This document shows, in pieces, positions 7,110 to 11,323 of a stretch of 11,323 bases of DNA (its first letter is position 1; every line of letters begins with the position of its first letter). Origin of the DNA: Chromera velia (taxonomy: Eukaryota; Sar; Chromeraceae); the NCBI GenBank assembly GCA_018398765.1, contig JAHBMJ010002214.1:10001-21323 (forward strand), written 5' to 3'. A program made the position numbers and the translations under genes. The notes beneath the pieces are model-generated. The model was not told where the DNA came from, did no database searches, and saw only the letters and a list, made by a program, of their open reading frames with translations.

Positions 7110-7914
7110 GTCAGTGTAGGATGATCTCTTCGCTCCTATCCTGCCTGACTGACATAGACAGAAATAAGTTCAGACAACGTCTTGGTTTTCTTCCCTTGTT
7201 TCTCTCTGAAGGCCTTTTTTTCTTGTTCTTCGACCGACTTATCAAAAAGGGTCTGCTGAATTTGTTTTTTCTTTGCCTCAGACCGACTATTGTTGAGCAC
7301 CGAATCTTTCTTGGTCAAGCCAGATCTTGACGCACGTGGACACTGGTCCGCCAGGAAGTCCAAAAAACATTTGTGTAAAACAAGCAAATGAGCGTCTGGT
7401 TGTGAATGCGTCCACGCATAAGAATCAACTACACACACACAAAGTACTTCTTAGGAGAGCAAAGAAGCACAAAGAAGGACGAAAAGGACGAGGAAAAAGC
7501 ATGAAGGAAATCGAAGAAGCTAAGAGAAAGCAAGAAAAAGAAAGGAAGTCGGCAAAAAAAGGAGAAGAAAAATACTAAGAAAAGGACAGAAAGGAAAAGT
7601 AAAGGAGAGGAAAAGAAGAGGAAGAAGAAGGAGAAGAAGAAGAAGAAGAAGAAAAAGAAGCTGCGACCAGAAGAAGAACGAAAAAACGCAGAAGTCAAGG
7701 ATCGGTATGAAAAAAAAGAGGATTCTTTTTCTGAATGACCAAAAACAGGGAAAAGCGCGCACAGTGAAGCGCGATTGGAAATGTTTGCTAGACAAACAAC
7801 TTGTACACTTAACCGGTAAATGGATGGATTCTTGACCTCTCACGCATTCTCCGCCTTGTTCAATCTTTCGCCCCCTTTGTGTTCCACAAATGGACGCACC
7901 TTTCCGCCCTGCAG
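7110..7914 (+). other. Intron 805 bases with a purine-rich core
   Basis: This is the longest internal intron, from GTCAGT to CGCCCTGCAG. From about 7440 to 7720 the + strand is overwhelmingly A/G. A possible exon after CTTTGCCTCAG at 7281 fails because the required phase meets TGA within five codons. Lys/Glu-rich frames over the purine tract, and Phe-rich frames on the other strand, are explained by composition. Confidence 0.65.
7601..7660 (+). repeat. Uninterrupted 60-base purine tract (GAA/GGA-rich)
   Basis: Every base from 7601 to 7660 is A or G, with GAA repeats at 7634-7651, in the middle of a wider purine-rich region of about 280 bases. Confidence 0.95.
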
Positions 7915-8097
7915 CCAGTGGTGGAAGAGCTGAACAAATCTCCCGCAACAAACCCCATCACTGTCATCGCTGGCCTGACCCTCATGATCAGTTGGCTGAT
8001 GACTCTCCAGCTGATGGTCGTCTCCAAGAACATCATGAGCCTCGTGGTCCTCCTCAAACACCTCCTCAATCGACTCGCGGGGTTCGGACTTCTCATT
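7915..8097 (+). CDS. Exon: S4 and S4-S5 linker
   Basis: 61 codons, phase 0 on both sides, with the consensus donor GTAAGT at 8098. It encodes NPITVIAGLTLMISWLMTLQ, a membrane helix, then LMVVSKNIMSLVVLLKHLLN and RLAGFGLLI. The helix lacks the regular Arg/Lys every third residue of voltage sensors, and the following amphipathic S4-S5 linker with a Phe-x-Leu-Leu entry into S5 is TRP-like. The channel is therefore unlikely to be strongly voltage-gated. Confidence 0.75.
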
Positions 8098-8334
8098 GTA
8101 AGTCAGCGTGGGAAGCAAAAAGAGAAGGGTGTGTCGGCCTTCTGTCTGTCTTGCGTTACGAACGTGGGTACGAACAGAGGACAACGGAGAGATTGTCCGG
8201 CTGCCTGAAAAAGGAAGGTTAGCACAGAAAGTGGAAATACCCTTTCTTGGCTAAACGCTTGGGCTGATGTTTCTCTGTTCCGATCACACGGTGCCGTTTC
8301 ATGCTCATAAAAGCCTGAATCTTTTGCTTTGAGG

Positions 8335-8363
8335 GGATGGATGGATGGATGGATGGATGGATG
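8335..8363 (+). repeat. (GGAT)n microsatellite 14 bases before an acceptor
   Basis: About seven GGAT units lie just upstream of GACTCTGCAG (ending 8377). Here the sequence beside the acceptor is purine-rich, an exception to the rule in this gene. Confidence 0.95.
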
Positions 8364-8377
8364 AGATGACTCTGCAG

Positions 8378-8518
8378 GGCTTCCTGACTTTGGCTTTTGC
8401 GAGTGCGCTGCGAATCGTTACGGGTCACTCAGTCGAGCACTTTGAGGGAACTGAATCTGCAATCCTGAGCACAATTGGGCTGCTCGTGGGAAGCTACAGG
8501 CCGAATTTCGAGGATGAG
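8378..8518 (+). CDS. Exon: S5 and pore loop
   Basis: 47 codons, phase 0 on both sides, donor GTACGT at 8519. GFLTLAFASALRIVTGHSVE is S5. HFEGTESAILSTIGLLVGSY then matches the TRP/polycystin pore pattern of Phe, Ser/Thr, hydrophobic pore helix and a short filter. Where polycystins commonly have Leu-Gly-Asp, this protein has Val-Gly-Ser (filter codons about 8477-8497), so the usual acidic filter residue is absent. Acidic residues follow soon after (NFEDE) and could serve as an outer ring. Confidence 0.75.
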
Positions 8519-8780
8519 GTACGTTTGTTTTAGGGCCTTCCTTCTTTGATTCCATTTAGTGCTGGTATTGGTCTGATCGGGAGGGGACAGTAGTTCCCTC
8601 TCATTTTGGGGGGGATCAAAACAAGAGACGAGACGAGAAAAAAGGGAAAGAAAAGACCACAAAAATGTCGGCACGGGTTGTCCCATTCAGGGTCTTTGGT
8701 TTTGTAAGCTTGTGTCTCCGTCTGACTGTGATGATATTTGAAGGCCTGAGTGTAGTGCAAGTGTGTGTCTATGTACGTAC

Positions 8781-8820
<40 letters not shown>

Positions 8821-8947
8821 GTGTGCGTGTGTGTAAGAGAGAGAGAGACAGTGTGTGTCTCTGTATATGTGCTTGAGTGTGCATTTGTGTGTGAGTGTGA
8901 GTGAGTGCTTGTGTGTGTGTGCGTGAGAGAGAGAGAGAGTTTGTGCG

Positions 8948-8984
<37 letters not shown>

Positions 8985-9144
8985 GTGTGTGTGTGTATGT
9001 GTGTGTGTGTGGTCTTTCTGTTCGGACATCGTCGTTGGGCGCTCGATACCGACAACGCGCTGGGATCATATCCATACAAGTTCAGTGCTCCCTCGCGCGC
9101 TCTCTCTCTCTCACAATGTCACTCACTGACATGCTTGCATGCAG
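8519..9144 (+). other. Intron 626 bases, rich in TG/GA/TC repeats
   Basis: It runs from GTACGT to GCTTGCATGCAG. The region 8760-9012 is a mosaic of (TG)n, (GA)n and (TC)n. The minus-strand frames here are His/Thr strings produced by CA repeats. No gene is seen. Confidence 0.65.
8760..9012 (+). repeat. Compound (TG)n / (GA)n / (TC)n microsatellite cluster
   Basis: TG units dominate 8784-8834, GA units 8836-8849 and 8925-8938, TC units 8951-8982, and TG again to 9012. Confidence 0.95.
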
Positions 9145-9303
9145 ATTGCTCTGTTCATCACACGGTTCTTTGTGCTTTCCTACATGACCATTGCGTCCCT
9201 TGTGCTGGCCAAGTTTCTCCTGGTGCTCTACACAGGCGCAGTGATGTCGAAAGTGAACCCGACTACGGAATCATTGGAAAGGGAGGAGAGCGCAAATGAA
9301 GAG
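9145..9303 (+). CDS. Exon: S6 and post-S6 segment
   Basis: 53 codons, phase 0 on both sides, donor GTCGGC at 9304. FITRFFVLSYMTIASLVLAK continued by FLLVLYTGAVMSKVN is S6; the ending resembles the Leu-x-Ala-x-x-x-x-x-Tyr-x-x-Val run after the S6 gate in TRP and polycystin channels. The Asn usual in the middle of S6 (in Leu-Leu-Asn-Leu-Leu-type motifs) is replaced by Lys (codon 9211-9213), which is unusual inside a pore-lining helix. A Glu-rich stretch (SLEREESANEE) follows. Confidence 0.75.
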
Positions 9304-9367
9304 GTCGGCTAGTCAATTTGAGGGCCCCCCGCAGATTCATCATGCAGGCGTTGCTGGACTACATTCA

Positions 9368-9400
<33 letters not shown>

Positions 9401-9812
9401 GTGTGTGTGAGAGAAAGAGAGAGAAAGAAAGAGAGAAGGAGAGAACCAAAGGAGAGAAAGAAGGGAGGGAGAAGATAGCATGGAAGGCAAATATTGTGTG
9501 CGTCGGCATGTGGGTGGACGTGTGTGTGCGTGTTTGTCTTGTCCGCCGGTTTAAATGGCCAGCCTCTGGGGCTCCTGGTGCATCTTTCTTCCGTCTGGTT
9601 CGTGGGAATCGTGTCTAATCTCTCGCCCATTCACTTTTTTTTAAAGTGCATTTTCCAGCTAGGATGACCTGCTTACACGCTGCTGAGTTGAAGAGAAAGG
9701 CAGATAAGAACTAAATGTACCTGCACTGAACGTTTTTCTCAAGTGCCCTCCCTCCTTTTTCATATCTACCCCTTCTCCCATGTCCGTTTTGTCATTCGCT
9801 TGCTTCTTTCAG
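9304..9812 (+). other. Intron 509 bases
   Basis: It runs from GTCGGC to CTTCTTTCAG. It contains a (CA)n(GT)n inverted pair followed by purine-rich GA sequence. If the intron were retained, the frame would stop at TAG three codons in (9310-9312). No gene is seen. Confidence 0.6.
9370..9408 (+). repeat. (CA)n followed directly by (GT)n, self-complementary
   Basis: About 14 CA units are followed at once by five GT units, so the RNA or single strand could fold on itself. A GA-rich run follows to about 9470. Confidence 0.95.
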
Positions 9813-9991
9813 GTCGCCCTCAGTCGTGCAATGATTGTTGCCGACATCGAGAACTCGTTCAAGCCCTCGACGCTCAACTACCTGAACGAAAAGTACGTCA
9901 AGGAACTCTTCGAGCAGAAGCTTTTCTTCGACAGTGAACTCGAACAGAGTCCTCAGGGGGGCATCGCTGTGGAAAAGCCTCCTGCCTTCAA
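9813..9991 (+). CDS. Exon: TRP-domain-like helix and C-terminal tail
   Basis: Phase 0 in, two bases out. VALSRAMIVADIENSFKPST resembles the helix after S6 in TRP channels, where a basic-Ala pair is followed by hydrophobic residues and Glu. The usual Trp of the TRP box is not present. A charged helix (YLNEKYVKELFEQKLFFDSE) and a Pro-rich end follow. If the donor in the GTGA repeat is not used, the protein ends with Phe-Lys and TGA at 9993-9995, so this could also be the true C-terminus. Confidence 0.75.
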
Positions 9992-10017
9992 GTGAGTGAG
10001 TGAGTGAGTGAGTGAGT
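9992..10017 (+). repeat. (GTGA)n microsatellite forming the 5' splice site (third case)
   Basis: About six and a half GTGA units start at the exact exon end. Reading straight on gives an immediate in-frame TGA. Confidence 0.95.
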
Positions 10018-10514
10018 CGGCAGGGGGAGGGGGGGGACGGCCGACGATTGATGGATAAACATATGGTCACTTGTGCGGGGGGCTACATTCAGCTTTCTCG
10101 TTTTCAATGTGTCCAACACCTTCATATTTCTTTCCTGCATCTCCATGACTCAGCTTTGGGGAGGCGGGTTTCAAGGTAGTGCAGACATATGAATATCAAC
10201 ACAAACAGAAAGGCAACGCAACAGAGTCCGCGCCTGGTTGGTACTTGCCCATGCTAGCCGTGACAGAAGTGAAAAAAAACCCCCCAAATGTTTCTCGCAT
10301 GACTTCTTTTATTTGTGAACTTTCTGGAGGTAGAAGGAGGCACCCCTCAGGTTTGGATATGGTGGAATTGGTCGTTGACGTGTTTCTTGTGTCAATCCCT
10401 GTCAATGAGCTTCGGTACTGTCTTGCCTGCTCTTTTTCTCCTTTTATCAGGCGAATGAATGAATGAATGAATGAATGAATGAATGAATGAATGAATGGCT
10501 GAGCGAGCATGCAG
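10018..10514 (+). other. Rest of intron 9992-10514, or 3' region if the gene ends at 9995
   Basis: A GAAT/ATGA repeat occupies 10453-10496, shortly before the acceptor GCATGCAG. No polyadenylation signal of the AATAAA type was seen, nor any gene. Confidence 0.5.
10453..10496 (+). repeat. (GAAT)n microsatellite
   Basis: Eleven tandem GAAT units close to the acceptor at 10514. Confidence 0.95.
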
Positions 10515-10584
10515 GTCTCCAAGTCTGGACGTGGACGGCAAAAATGACAGGAGACAGATTTATGACTCCGAAGAGGGCCCAGAG
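10515..10584 (+). CDS. Probable exon: acidic C-terminal extension
   Basis: The acceptor is GCATGCAG. One base completes the Lys codon left open at 9991, after which the frame is open for SPSLDVDGKNDRRQIYDSEE and GPE, with a weak donor GTCTTT at 10585. The exact phase fit and absence of a stop support it; the short length and weak donor count against it. The sequence is hydrophilic and probably disordered. No stop codon precedes the donor, so the gene would continue beyond the repeats. Confidence 0.45.
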
Positions 10585-10609
10585 GTCTTTCTTTTTATCT
10601 TTCTCTGTG

Positions 10610-10849
10610 CTTCTGCTTTTTTGTTTTCTTCCTTTCTTCCTTTGTTTCTTTCTCTTTCTATCTTTCTTTCTGTCTGTCTTTCTTTCTTTCTCTCTCTCTC
10701 TCTTTTGAATTTATCGCTTCTTTTTTGAATCAGGATGATATCAACCTTTTTTTCCTGTTTCTTTTCTTTTTTTCTTTCTTTCTGTTTATTTTTCTTTCGT
10801 CCTATTTGTATTTCTTTCCTTCTTTCCTTCATTCCTTTCTTTCTTTCTG

Positions 10850-10882
<33 letters not shown>

Positions 10883-10993
10883 TCTTTCTTTTCTTTCTTT
10901 TTCTTTCTTTTCTTTCTTTCTTTCTTTCTTTCTTTCTTTTCTTTCTTTTCTTTCTTTTCTTTCTTTTCTTTCTTTCTTTTCTTTCTTTTCTTC

Positions 10994-11028
<35 letters not shown>

Positions 11029-11095
11029 TCCTTCCTTCCTTCCTTCCTTCCTTTACTTCCTTTATTCTGTCTGTCTTTCTCTTTTCTTTCTTTTT
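10610..11095 (+). repeat. Long pyrimidine tract, mainly (CTTT)n and related units
   Basis: Nearly 500 bases are mostly CTTT, TTTCTTTT and CTTC units on the + strand, interrupted by a few purines. The long Lys/Arg/Glu frame on the minus strand is a by-product. A possible acceptor (GAATCAG at 10733) opens into GATGATATC but no exon can be defined. Confidence 0.95.
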
Positions 11096-11130
11096 GTTTG
11101 CCTTTGATCGACATCCTCTCTGCCGCTCTC

Positions 11131-11323
<193 letters not shown>

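Larger units (their letters stand above)
969..10584 (+). other. Gene model: globin-like domain fused to TRP/polycystin-like cation channel (19 exons, probably incomplete at both ends)
   Basis: The joined exons predict about 800 residues. In order they hold a low-complexity Gln/Glu-rich and Lys-rich N-terminus, a globin-like domain (exons 969 to 3198), a helical linker (3791 to 5315), a pre-S1 segment and six membrane segments with a pore loop (5580 to 9303), and a TRP-helix-like tail (9813 on). The expected role is a cation channel in a cell or organelle membrane with a soluble haem-type sensor on its N-terminal side; this is inferred from domain order. Exons were placed by reading-frame continuity, CAG acceptors, GT donors and matching phases. 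The only phase conflict is between 5762 and 5886. The true start codon is not fixed: the first in-frame ATG in the first confident exon is at 1036, but upstream exons may exist. No stop codon is reached in the spliced model before the window ends in repeats. The domain calls come from remembered family patterns, not from a search. Confidence 0.75.

Noticed and set aside
7282-7310. Exon after the CTTTGCCTCAG acceptor
   Set aside because: The required phase 0 gives TGA at the fifth codon.
7327-7578. Lys/Glu-rich + strand frame as an extra exon
   Set aside because: It sits in a simple purine tract, no phase-compatible acceptor and donor pair was found, and the channel fold needs no insert there.
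7429-7951. Phe- and Leu-rich frames on the minus strand
   Set aside because: They translate the complement of the purine tract and overlap the S4 exon antisense; a repeat artefact.
6244-8518. Choline-transporter-like (SLC44) identity for the membrane part
   Set aside because: This was considered first because of the hydrophobic exons, but the His-Pro/Lys-Trp pre-S1 motif, the pore-loop pattern and the post-S6 helix fit a TRP-like channel better.
8530-9075. His/Thr-rich minus-strand frame of 181 codons
   Set aside because: It is produced by CA and GA dinucleotide repeats.
10560-11114. 184-codon Lys/Arg/Glu-rich frame on the minus strand
   Set aside because: It is the reverse complement of CTTT-type repeats; the composition explains the open frame and there is no domain.

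Overview
The window is eukaryotic nuclear DNA. One intron-rich gene on the + strand fills it from about position 969 to at least 10584. I could assemble 19 short exons (19 to 446 bases, about 2.4 kb of coding sequence, about 800 codons) separated by GT..AG introns of roughly 120 to 805 bases. All 19 acceptors are CAG, nine of them TGCAG. Every exon junction except one (5762/5886) agrees in reading phase, which is the main reason to trust the model. The introns are full of microsatellites. The short exons and TGCAG acceptors suit a protist, perhaps an alveolate or a stramenopile alga, but I cannot name the organism.

Region by region: 1-968 is the 5' flank or upstream introns, with an open frame at 1-216 and weak first-exon candidates at 395-546. 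Exon 969-1414 encodes a Gln/Glu-rich and basic N-terminus followed by the first helix of a globin-like fold. Exons 1744 to 3198 complete that globin-like domain, including a probable proximal (F8) histidine and typical G and H helices. Exons 3791 to 5315 encode a helical linker like the pre-S1 region of TRP channels. Exons 5580 to 9303 encode a six-transmembrane TRP/polycystin-like channel: pre-S1 and S1, S2, S3, S4 with the S4-S5 linker, S5 with the pore loop, then S6. Exon 9813-9991 is a TRP-domain-like helix and C-terminal helical tail, and 10515-10584 is an acidic extension. The gene probably continues past the right edge. The last 700 bases are an almost pure C/T tract of tetranucleotide and hexanucleotide repeats ending in (TC)n and (TG)n.

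The main observation is the architecture: an N-terminal globin-like domain in the same predicted polypeptide as a TRP-like cation channel. If the transcript is spliced as predicted, this would be a candidate haem- or gas-regulated channel. I know of globins fused to reductase, chemoreceptor, cyclase and protease modules, but not of a described globin-TRP fusion. A second theme is splice sites embedded in repeats: three donors are the first unit of a GTGA microsatellite, several acceptors sit at the end of TG, TCTG or GTGC repeats, and many donors carry C at +3.
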